Assembly: GCA_016191815.1 (NCBI GenBank)
Contig: JACPVI010000045.1
Location: 1 to 64,000 of the forward strand
Origin: Myxococcales bacterium
Lineage (GTDB): Bacteria > Myxococcota > Myxococcia > Myxococcales > Myxococcaceae
DNA: 64,000 bases
Reading direction: 5' to 3'
This document shows positions 9,866-16,713 of the stretch, in pieces. The notes beneath the pieces were generated by a model, which ran no database searches, was not told where the DNA came from, and was given only the letters and a program-made list of their open reading frames with translations. A program made the translations under genes and the position numbers. How positions within the stretch are numbered: the first letter of the stretch is position 1; the number at the start of each line of letters is the position of its first letter.

Positions 9866-10681
9866 TCAGATGTTGAACACGTTCGGCCAGACCCAGACGT
9901 ACTTCACTCCGAAGACCAGCCGGAGCACGATCTTCACCACCGTGCCCAGCATGCAGAGGTAGAGGAAGGACACGATGGTGTAGCGGGTGAGGCCGAGCTT
10001 CTGCATGAAGGGCTTTTTGCGCTTCCACACCCAGACCAACGGGCCCACCGCGAACCAACCTCCCACCGCCGCCATGCCGATCAAGAAGGTGGCCGCCTCT
10101 CCGCGCGCCCCCAACAGGTAGGGCAGGTCGCGGTTGGTCATCGGCACCACCTTGTGCGGGTCCCAGTACTCCCACGGCCAGAAAAGGTTCCACCCCGGCC
10201 CGCGGAAGAACACCCCGAGCACGATGAAGCCCACCCACAGGACCAGAAAACCGAACAGGAAGGTGGACACCGCGAACGGCCGCTCCCGGAAGGTGTAGTA
10301 GCCGTTGCCGTTGGGGTTGATGTCCACGTAGGGGATGACCATCAACCCCGCGATGATAAGCCCGGGCAGCACCACCCCGGCGATCCACGGGTCGAAGTAC
10401 ACCAACATCTCCTGCAGCCCGAGGAAGTACCAGGGCGCCTTGGAGGGGTTGGGGGTCTTCGAGGGGTTGGCGGGCTCCTCCAGCGGAGCGTCGACCACCA
10501 GCGACCAGACCAGAAGTCCGATGGTCATGATGCAGCCGGCGATGAACTCCGCCCGTACCAGGTAGGGCCAGCAGTGGATCTTGTCCGGGAGCTTCAAGTC
10601 GGCGGCGGCGCGCCTCTGGCCGGCGTCGACCTTGAGCTGCTCCTGGTTGGGGGGATCGGCCTTGAGCGCCGTCTCAGCCAT
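9866..10681 (-). CDS. Cytochrome b C-terminal half (subunit IV / PetD-like)
   Basis: A 271-residue protein with four or more hydrophobic segments. It corresponds to the C-terminal half of a split cytochrome b, as in b6f and Firmicute-type complexes. The Qo-site region reads 'SKAPWYFLGLQEML': it aligns with the PEWY motif, but the catalytic Glu position is occupied by Pro. Further on are 'DINPNGNGYYTFRERP' and a C-terminal membrane helix near the end. It lies between the b6-like gene (33-bp gap) and the octaheme cytochrome. It would complete the quinol oxidation site of the complex. Extra N-terminal polar residues (1-45) face the cytoplasm by inference. Confidence 0.85.
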   Translation of the reverse strand: MAETALKADPPNQEQLKVDAGQRRAAADLKLPDKIHCWPYLVRAEFIAGCIMTIGLLVWSLVVDAPLEEPANPSKTPNPSKAPWYFLGLQEMLVYFDPWIAGVVLPGLIIAGLMVIPYVDINPNGNGYYTFRERPFAVSTFLFGFLVLWVGFIVLGVFFRGPGWNLFWPWEYWDPHKVVPMTNRDLPYLLGARGEAATFLIGMAAVGGWFAVGPLVWVWKRKKPFMQKLGLTRYTIVSFLYLCMLGTVVKIVLRLVFGVKYVWVWPNVFNI

Positions 10682-10714
10682 TTGCGGTGTCTCCTCGAGC
10701 TGTTCGATCCGGGC

Positions 10715-11500
10715 TCACAGAGGACCCGAGATGCCGCCGTCTTTTCGGATGCGCCAGAAGTGAAGAATCATGAGCACGCTGGCGGCGATGGGGATGAAGA
10801 TGCAGTGGAGCACGTAGAAGCGCATCAGCGCCGGCGGGCCCACCATCGTCCCTCCCAGGAGCAGCGCGCGCACGTCATAGCGCGGAGTGACGCCCAGCTC
10901 CGGGCCGAAGGGGCCTTCGTGCCCAAGCAGCGGAGTGGCCCTCGCCATGTTGGTGCCCACCGTCACCGCCCAGATGGAGAGCTGATCCCACGGCAAGAGG
11001 TAGCCGGTGAAGGAGAGCAACAGCGTCAGCACCAAGAGGTTCACCCCCACCACCCAGTTGAACTCGCGCGGGGGCTTGTAGCTGCCGGTCATGAAGACCC
11101 GGAACATGTGCAGCCAGATGAAGATCACCATCCCGTGGGCCGCCCAGCGGTGCATGTTCCGCATCAGCATCCCGAAGGGGACCTGGAAATCGAGGTCCTT
11201 GATGTCCAGGTAGGCGTATTCCTGAGTGGGCCGGTAGTAGAACATCAGGATGACGCCGGTCACCACCGTCACCAGGTACAACAGGAAAGTCAGCCCGCCG
11301 GCGCACCAGGTGTGGCGGTAGCGCACGCCGTGCCGCCGCACCTTCGAGGGGTGCAGGTGCAGCCAGACGTTCGCCGATACCTGGAGCACCCGGTTGCGCG
11401 GGGTATCCGCGTAGCCGTGCCGGAAGACCGACCGCCAGGCGTCGCTGGTGAAGAGCTTCTCGAGAAGGCCCTGCTTCTGGGGTCGCTGCGGATCGGCCAT
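10715..11500 (-). CDS. b6-type cytochrome b (N-terminal half, four-helix diheme subunit)
   Basis: A 261-residue protein. The two His pairs for the bis-histidine hemes are visible in '[20 protein letters not shown]' and in the stretch '[17 protein letters not shown]' plus 'ILHFWRIRK'. The sequence '[14 protein letters not shown]' and the end '[11 protein letters not shown]' closely match chloroplast/cyanobacterial b6. The Cys in '[10 protein letters not shown]' (residue 66) aligns with b6 Cys35, which covalently holds the extra heme c(n)/c(i) on the stromal/cytoplasmic side. That alignment is from memory of the b6 sequence. A GGAGG-type ribosome site precedes the ATG. It forms a complex with the Rieske, subunit-IV-like and octaheme cytochrome genes. 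Confidence 0.92.
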   Translation of the reverse strand: MADPQRPQKQGLLEKLFTSDAWRSVFRHGYADTPRNRVLQVSANVWLHLHPSKVRRHGVRYRHTWCAGGLTFLLYLVTVVTGVILMFYYRPTQEYAYLDIKDLDFQVPFGMLMRNMHRWAAHGMVIFIWLHMFRVFMTGSYKPPREFNWVVGVNLLVLTLLLSFTGYLLPWDQLSIWAVTVGTNMARATPLLGHEGPFGPELGVTPRYDVRALLLGGTMVGPPALMRFYVLHCIFIPIAASVLMILHFWRIRKDGGISGPL

Positions 11501-11525
11501 GGCTGCCTCTGCTCGCCTCCTCTCG

Positions 11526-12056
11526 CTACACGCTGGCGCGGGAGTACTTGAGGTACGCGCCGGGCTTGGCCCACTCGCCCAGCTCGTGCCGGTACTTCAC
11601 CGCCTTGTCGATCACGAGCTCCCCGTCGTCGGAGCGGGTGATCTTCAGCCGCTCCAAAGGGCGCGGCGCCGGGCCCTCGAAGTTGACCCCGCTGCGCCGA
11701 AAGCCCGAGCCGTGGCAGGGACACTTGAACTTGTCCTCGGCTCCGAACCAGCGCGGGGTGCAGCCCAGGTGGGTGCAGATGCCCGAGAGCGCGTAGAGGC
11801 CTCCCTCCTCGCGCACGATCCACACCCGGTACTCCATCATGAAGCGCTCCGATACCTCCCCCACGTTGAACCGGCTGGGCGGACCGGCCTTGAAGGTGGT
11901 CGGCGGCTCGAAGAGGACCCGGGGGAAGAGGAGCGCCACCATCGCCACCCCGCCGGCGTGCAAGGCTCCCAGAATTCCGAGCCAACCTCCCACTCCCAGG
12001 AGATTCCGGCGAGACCAGATGTGCTCGCCGCTCCCCCCTTCCTGCAGGTTCGCCAT
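11526..12056 (-). CDS. Rieske [2Fe-2S] iron-sulfur protein
   Basis: A 176-residue protein. It has an N-terminal membrane anchor with an upstream twin-Arg (SRRNLL, residues 15-20), consistent with Tat export of a folded Fe-S protein. The cluster-binding motifs are 'CTHLGC' and 'CPCHGSGF', giving two Cys and two His ligands plus the disulfide pair. It is the first gene of the four-gene complex operon, with a 25-bp gap to cytochrome b. It accepts electrons from quinol at the Qo site and passes them to the cytochrome c subunit. The promoter must lie in the 167-bp region shared with the divergent small membrane protein gene. Confidence 0.95.
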   Translation of the reverse strand: MANLQEGGSGEHIWSRRNLLGVGGWLGILGALHAGGVAMVALLFPRVLFEPPTTFKAGPPSRFNVGEVSERFMMEYRVWIVREEGGLYALSGICTHLGCTPRWFGAEDKFKCPCHGSGFRRSGVNFEGPAPRPLERLKITRSDDGELVIDKAVKYRHELGEWAKPGAYLKYSRASV

Positions 12057-12223
12057 TCGACAAAAACCTCCGGACGGCGCTGCTTACCGCGCGAGGGCGC
12101 GCCCGTAAAGCCCAGAACACGGACGCTGTCCAGGCCGGAAGCGGCGCTGGCGCTCGGCCGGCCGGCGGCGCTGCTCGGCGGACTCCGTTGACCGGGCGGC
12201 GCGCATCTTCTAGGAAGACCGCC

Positions 12224-12478
12224 ATGGCGAACACCGCATCCGCGCTGCTGCCCTTGCTGCTCGGCGCCTCCGGGGGACAGGTGACGGGCGACGTGGAGCC
12301 CTACAGCCCGCTGGAGAACCTCTGGCTGATCGTGCACAAGGGGGACAACATCCCGATCGTGATGATGGTGGTCATCTTCGGCTTCTTTACCTATTTGGCG
12401 CTGCGCGACGCCTTCAAGCACGACCGGTTGATCAAGGAAGGCCGGAAGAAGGACATCCTCAAGGCGATGCAGGATTGA
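12224..12478 (+). CDS. Small single-span membrane protein divergent from the Rieske operon
   Basis: An 84-residue protein. ATG 12224 is preferred over the in-frame TTG at 12188 because AGGAAG sits 6-7 bases upstream. A Gly/Leu-rich N-terminal hydrophobic stretch, a short loop (residues about 20-40) and a clear membrane helix ('IPIVMMVVIFGFFTYLAL') are followed by a highly basic cytoplasmic tail. No family is recognised. It is divergently transcribed from the quinol:cytochrome c reductase operon and may be a small accessory subunit or belong to respiration. That is an inference from position only. Confidence 0.6.
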   Translation: MANTASALLPLLLGASGGQVTGDVEPYSPLENLWLIVHKGDNIPIVMMVVIFGFFTYLALRDAFKHDRLIKEGRKKDILKAMQD

Positions 12479-12496
12479 AGAAGGCTCGCGGCTCGC

Positions 12497-13288
12497 TCAG
12501 CCTCGGTCGGTGGGGAGATACGTGACGGCGACTCTCCCCGGAGCGCCGGCCGGCACCGCGACGTGGGCGCGCTTGGTCCCGAAGCGCTCGTGCCAGGTTT
12601 CGATGACGTGGGTGCCGGCGGGCACCCCGTCGATCGCGAATCGCCCGTCAGCGCCGGTCACCGCGAAGTGAGGGCCGTCGTTCATCACGATGTAGCCGAT
12701 CATCCAGGGGTGCACGTCGCACTCCAGGCGGATGACGCCGTCCTTGTCGGCGGTCTTGAGGTAGTCGCCCGCTCCTGGCGGCTGAGCGACGTTGAACCAG
12801 CCTTTCCCTCCAGCGTAGGAGTGGACGTTGTGCAGCGTGCCGTCGCTGTTCTTCACCCGGATCCGCTGGCCCTTCATCGCCACCGCCACGCGCGGCCGGT
12901 AGATGCACTCCACCTGGTCGATGAGCAGCTCGCCGACAGGGGGATCGCCCGCACCCACCGCGAGGAGCCGGACGGCCGTGTTGGCCAGCTTCCCGTCGCG
13001 GGCGAGGATGATCTCGTCCATCACCTCGCCCTTCTTGCACTCCGGATCGGCGCCGAGCTTGATCGGCTGCATCTTCGGCGGGGGACCGTCGAGTAGCACC
13101 TCCCCTTCGATGGAGCCGAGGGCAGGCTTCTCCGCAGGGCCGGCGTCGGAGGCGCCCGCATCCTTCGCCGGCCTAGGGATTCCCAAGCCGTAGCCGGACC
13201 TGGGCGTCGACGGGCCCTTCTTGTCAGGGCAGCCCGCCAGCACAAGCGCGGCAAGCGCGGCCCCCAAGGCAATCCTCCGCGGCTCCAT
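12497..13288 (-). CDS. Secreted lipoprotein with cupredoxin-like and carboxypeptidase-regulatory-like domains
   Basis: A 263-residue protein. The lipobox is 'LVLAGC' (Cys20), followed by a Pro/Ser/Ala linker. The central domain has the elements of a type-1 copper fold: 'SDGTLHNVHSYAG' supplies an early His, and 'LECDVHPWM' supplies Cys, His and Met with the CxxHxxM spacing seen in amicyanin. A C-terminal prealbumin-like domain ('TGADGRFAIDGVPAGTH') follows. It is about 40-50% similar by eye to the protein at 15389-16084, so the two are paralogs. It converges on the small membrane protein gene (18 bp between stops). A role as a periplasmic electron carrier for the respiratory chain is an inference. 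Confidence 0.75.
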   Translation of the reverse strand: MEPRRIALGAALAALVLAGCPDKKGPSTPRSGYGLGIPRPAKDAGASDAGPAEKPALGSIEGEVLLDGPPPKMQPIKLGADPECKKGEVMDEIILARDGKLANTAVRLLAVGAGDPPVGELLIDQVECIYRPRVAVAMKGQRIRVKNSDGTLHNVHSYAGGKGWFNVAQPPGAGDYLKTADKDGVIRLECDVHPWMIGYIVMNDGPHFAVTGADGRFAIDGVPAGTHVIETWHERFGTKRAHVAVPAGAPGRVAVTYLPTDRG

Positions 13289-13348
13289 GGGTACACAGCT
13301 AGCAAAGGTCCCGGGCGGAGAACAGCGCAGTCTCGAGAATGCAGAGGT

Positions 13349-14323
13349 CTACCGGCCGGCGCCGCTGCCCGGACCGGCGGGCGTGGCCGCGAGGATCCCC
13401 TCGCCCGCGGCTGGCTCCCGCGCATCGAGCCCCAGCGCGGCGAAGAGCCCGGCCAGGTAGAAGACCGAGGAGAGGAAGACCGCCCGGGCCCAGCGGCTGC
13501 CGAGTTCGCGCCTCCATCCGAAAGCGATGAGCAGGAGGAAGGCGGCGCCGAGGAGAGAGGCCGCGCCGAGGTAGCCCTCTCCAGCCAGGCCGAGCGCGTA
13601 CGGGAGCAAGGTGACCGGGAACAAGAGCGCGGAGCTGACGCCGATGAGCGCCCGCGCCGCGCCGTCGCCACGCTCCAAGGGGAGCGACATGAGGCCCGCG
13701 CGCTGGTACTCGCGCTTGCGAAAGAGGGCGATGGCGGTGAAGTGCGGCAACTGCCAGAGGAAGAGCACGGCGAAGAGCGCCAGACCGGGCACCTCGACCG
13801 AGCCGGTGGCGGCCGTCCACCCCATCAGCGGAGGCAGCGCGCCTGGCACCGCACCCACCACCATCGCCAGGTGGCTTCGCCGCTTGAGGGGGGTATAGGC
13901 GGCCACGTAGAGGAGGAGCGCCGCGAGGCCGAGCAGAGCCGTGAGGAGGTTGGCCTCGAGCGCCAGCGCGGGCAGCGAGCCCGCCGCGAGCCCCAAGCCG
14001 AGCCAGAGCGCGACCTTGGGCTCCAGCCGGCCGGCGGGCAGAGGCCGGTTCATCGTCCGCTCCATCAGCCGATCGACGTCGCGCTCGAGGTAACAGTTGA
14101 GCGCGTTCGCGGCGGCGACCGTCCCCGCGATGGCGAGCAGCGTGAGAAGCGCGCGGGCCAATGAGACCGCTCCCGGAGCGAGGTACATGCCTCCTAGGGC
14201 GGTGGCGAGCACCAGGCTGGAGAGCCTAGGCTTGGTGAGCGAGGCGACGTCCGCGAGCCACAGGACGCCCGCCGCCGCCCTCCCGCGGTCGACCGGCGCG
14301 GAGGCGATGGCCGGGGCCCTCAC
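13349..14323 (-). CDS. ctaB: Protoheme IX farnesyltransferase (heme O synthase)
   Basis: A 324-residue UbiA-superfamily membrane enzyme with about nine hydrophobic segments. It transfers the farnesyl group to heme B, giving heme O. Diagnostic motifs are the first Asp-rich site 'NCYLERDVDRLMERTMNRPL' and the second loop 'YTPLKRRSH', with 'PHFTAIALFRKREYQRAG' beyond. The start overlaps the stop of ctaA by 4 bp (ATGA type), so translation is coupled. Together they convert heme B to heme A for an aa3-type terminal oxidase. The oxidase genes are not in this window. Confidence 0.95.
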   Translation of the reverse strand: MRAPAIASAPVDRGRAAAGVLWLADVASLTKPRLSSLVLATALGGMYLAPGAVSLARALLTLLAIAGTVAAANALNCYLERDVDRLMERTMNRPLPAGRLEPKVALWLGLGLAAGSLPALALEANLLTALLGLAALLLYVAAYTPLKRRSHLAMVVGAVPGALPPLMGWTAATGSVEVPGLALFAVLFLWQLPHFTAIALFRKREYQRAGLMSLPLERGDGAARALIGVSSALLFPVTLLPYALGLAGEGYLGAASLLGAAFLLLIAFGWRRELGSRWARAVFLSSVFYLAGLFAALGLDAREPAAGEGILAATPAGPGSGAGR

Positions 14324-15255
14324 GCCACCTCCAGGGTGGCCGGCGCCGCCGGCTGAAGCTCCTCGGCACCGCGAGCCGGGAGCGGCCGCGCGAGCCAGTA
14401 CATCCAGGTGAGCGCCCCGAGGAGGCCGGCGGCCCCGGAGGAGTGGAGCGTCATCGTCGCCATCTCACGCGACCAGAGCACGGTGAGGACTCCGAGCAGC
14501 GCCTGGGTCAGCGCCACCGCCGCGGCGCCCGCCGACAACAGCTTCAGCGGCAGGGGCGCGGCGCGCCGCCGCCACATCCACGCGGCCAGCCCCAGCACGG
14601 CCACCGCCACCAGAGTCCCCAGCACCCGGTGCACCATGTGGATCTGCACGCCCAGGTGGGCGCCCAGGGGCCACACCTCGCCCAGGCAGAGCGGGAATTC
14701 CATGCCGCAGGCCAGCCCGCCACGGAGGTGCCGCATCACTGCCCCCACCACCACCTGCGCGTAGGCCAGGGCCAGCACCGGGAGGACCGCCTTGCCCAGC
14801 CGCGCCGACTCGGGAGGCGCCGGCGCCAAAGAAAGCCGCTGCCGGGTCAAGACCGCGATCGTCACCGAGACGCAGAAGAAGAGCATTGCCACCGACAGGT
14901 GCGCCGACGAAACCCACCAGGGCAGCTTGAGCCAGACGGTGGTCGCACCGAGGAGCGCTTGAGCCACCACCAGCGCCGCCGCGGCGAGGCCTAGCCCCTT
15001 GAGCAGCCGGTCCCTCTTCCGGTGCTTGAAGAGGAGCGCGCACAGCCCGAAGGTCATCACCGCCACCAAGGACGCCACCAGCCGGTGGGTGTGCTCGAAC
15101 TGCTTGCCGTCCGACATCGGCGGGAAGAATTCACCCTCGCACAGCGGCCAGTCGGGGCAGGCCAACCCGGATTCGGTGGTGCTCACCAGGCCCCCGGCGA
15201 CCAGCAGGGCAAAGGTGGCCAGCGCGGCGGCGACGGCGAAGCGGTGGACTTGCAT
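14320..15255 (-). CDS. ctaA: Heme A synthase (COX15/CtaA family)
   Basis: A 311-residue, eight-helix membrane protein that oxidises heme O to heme A. Family motifs: 'STTESGLACPDWPLCEGE' after the first helix, 'EHTHRLVAS' (heme His), a mid-protein repeat 'GMEFPLCLGEVWP' and 'QIHMVHRVLGTLV'. Met at 15255 is chosen over the upstream in-frame Met at 15315. The longer version would run through a terminator-like hairpin (15283-15312), and GGAG lies about 10 bases before 15255. First gene of the ctaA-ctaB pair. Confidence 0.93.
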   Translation of the reverse strand: MQVHRFAVAAALATFALLVAGGLVSTTESGLACPDWPLCEGEFFPPMSDGKQFEHTHRLVASLVAVMTFGLCALLFKHRKRDRLLKGLGLAAAALVVAQALLGATTVWLKLPWWVSSAHLSVAMLFFCVSVTIAVLTRQRLSLAPAPPESARLGKAVLPVLALAYAQVVVGAVMRHLRGGLACGMEFPLCLGEVWPLGAHLGVQIHMVHRVLGTLVAVAVLGLAAWMWRRRAAPLPLKLLSAGAAAVALTQALLGVLTVLWSREMATMTLHSSGAAGLLGALTWMYWLARPLPARGAEELQPAAPATLEVA

Positions 15256-15271
15256 GAGCCGGGGCGCTCCA

Positions 15272-15312
15272 AACAAAAAGCAGGCGGCCCCTCGAATAAC
15301 CGGGAGGCCGCC
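15272..15312 (-). terminator. Rho-independent terminator-like hairpin after the cupredoxin-like gene
   Basis: On the minus strand, GGCGGCC (15312-15306) and its complement GGCCGCC (15289-15283) form a 7-bp GC stem, followed by TGCTTTTTGTTTGG. It lies 77 bp downstream of the 15389-16084 gene and just upstream of ctaA, separating the two units. Confidence 0.65.
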
Positions 15313-15388
15313 CACGCTTCAACTCGAGCTCTCCTCCCCTGGCCGGAGCAGGTCGCCCGGCAGGAAGAGAGCGTTGGCTGGTCGACGC

Positions 15389-16084
15389 TTAGGTCTTCTT
15401 GTCGCCGAAGGCGAGCTTCGGGTCCGCCGCCTTGCCGTCCTCCACCTTCACCTCGGCGGTCTGGCTGCCCAGCTTCTCGTGCCAGGCTTCCACCGTGTAG
15501 GTGCCGGCCGGAACGTCCTTGATCTCGAACTTGCCGTCCGCGCCGGTGGTGGCGAAGAACTGGTGCTTGGAGAGCAGCACGTAGGCGGTCATCCAGGGGT
15601 GCACGTCGCACTTGAGCCTGATCACGTCTCCCTTGAGGTCCTTCTCGATGTCCTTGGCCTTCGGGGGCTGGGCCTGGTTGAAGAGCGTCTTCTGGCCGGC
15701 ATAGGCGTGCACGTTGTGCAGGGTGCCGTCGCTGTTCTTGATCTGGACCTTCTGGCCCTCCACCGCGCCCTGCACGCGGGGGTCGTACATGCAGTCCTTC
15801 TGGTTGATCACCGCCGCCTCGGCCGGGGCTTTGCCGTCGGGGGCGCCCTTGGTGATCCGCACCAGCACGTTGGCCAGCGCCTTCCCGTCCTTGGACAGGG
15901 TGATGGTCGGGTCGTCCATCTCCACCTTGGCGCAGACCGGGTCGGACTTGCGGTTCAGCTTCTCGACCTTCGGGGGCGCTCCGGTGAACGAAACGGTCCC
16001 GCCGATGCTGCCGGCCGCGAACGCCGCGCCCGAGACGAGCACCGCGCCGGAGGCCAACACTGCCTTGAGACTGGCGATCTTCAT
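15389..16084 (-). CDS. Secreted cupredoxin-like protein with carboxypeptidase-regulatory-like domain
   Basis: A 231-residue protein. ATG 16084 is selected because AAGGAGT lies 6 bases upstream; it gives a standard Sec signal peptide ending 'SGAAFAAG'. The copper-site candidates are His in 'DGTLHNVHAYAG' and Cys/His/Met in 'KCDVHPWMTAYV' (CxxHxxM spacing). Residues after about 165 form a prealbumin-like domain ('GADGKFEIKDVPAGTYTVEA'). It is paralogous to the lipoprotein at 12497-13288 but has no lipobox, so it is probably soluble in the periplasm. Its own terminator-like hairpin follows. Role as a redox shuttle or copper protein is an inference. Confidence 0.75.
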   Translation of the reverse strand: MKIASLKAVLASGAVLVSGAAFAAGSIGGTVSFTGAPPKVEKLNRKSDPVCAKVEMDDPTITLSKDGKALANVLVRITKGAPDGKAPAEAAVINQKDCMYDPRVQGAVEGQKVQIKNSDGTLHNVHAYAGQKTLFNQAQPPKAKDIEKDLKGDVIRLKCDVHPWMTAYVLLSKHQFFATTGADGKFEIKDVPAGTYTVEAWHEKLGSQTAEVKVEDGKAADPKLAFGDKKT

Positions 16085-16191
16085 GCGCGACTCCTTGGGT
16101 TGGTTGAGCCGAAGGGCAGAGACGAATCCCTCCACCCTCTATTCGAAGCGGGCGCGGACCATAGGGATCCGCCAGTCCGGCTGTCAACGCG

Positions 16192-16704
16192 CTAGACGCG
16201 GCGCGCGACGGCCAAAGGCGGCAAGTGCTTTCGAATCAACTCAAGGAGCGCGGGGCCATCCAAAAGCTCCATCGGCGCTTCGGTGGCCAAAGCCCGCGCC
16301 TCCGGTGAGAAGGCGCCTCCGGTAGCGACGAGCGCCTTGCCGGCGAGCTCCGCCCGGGCGGTGTCCAGCGCGGCGCGGACCTCCTCTTCGCCGACCATCC
16401 CCAGGGGCGGATGGGCCACCCCTCGGATGTACACCCGCCCACCGGTGATGGGCGTGCGGTTTACCGCCAGGAGGTCCACCACATCGCCAGAGCACCGGCT
16501 GTCCTCCACCTCGAACTTCAGCTCGGTGAAGAGCATGTCGAGCAGCTTGCCAAGCTCCTGCGCGCCCATGGAAGCGATCCACCCGTGTGGAGAGTCTTCG
16601 GGGGGGGCTCCGCCGGCGCCGCGCCCAGGGGCGGTGAGAGAGATGAGCAGGATGAGCAGGAACCCCAGGCCGAGGGCCCCGAGCCCGATGAGGACGATCG
16701 CCAC
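16192..16704 (-). CDS. Membrane-anchored Mrr-like (PD-(D/E)xK fold) domain protein
   Basis: A 170-residue protein with an N-terminal membrane helix (about residues 2-26, 'LIGLGALGLGFLLILLISL'). It is followed by a compact domain with the Mrr-family pattern 'GDVVDLLAVNRTPITGGRVYIRG', '...ALVATGGAFSPEARALA' and 'MELLDGPALLELI'. The late motif is characteristic of Mrr-type restriction-like domains. The canonical catalytic QAK triad is not evident (R-G-V where Q-x-K would be expected), so nuclease activity is doubtful. It follows the TPR gene by 9 bp and is likely co-transcribed with it. Confidence 0.65.
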   Translation of the reverse strand: MAIVLIGLGALGLGFLLILLISLTAPGRGAGGAPPEDSPHGWIASMGAQELGKLLDMLFTELKFEVEDSRCSGDVVDLLAVNRTPITGGRVYIRGVAHPPLGMVGEEEVRAALDTARAELAGKALVATGGAFSPEARALATEAPMELLDGPALLELIRKHLPPLAVARRV

Positions 16705-16713
16705 TTCGCGCTC

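Noticed and set aside
7813-9876. 687-residue plus-strand ORF opposite the octaheme cytochrome
   Set aside because: Low-complexity Leu/Arg/Gly/Val shadow of the cytochrome frame. The minus strand has eight heme motifs and clear operon context.
16192-16704. Active Mrr restriction endonuclease
   Set aside because: The fold pattern is Mrr-like, but the QxK/ExK catalytic pair is not evident and no methyltransferase is adjacent.
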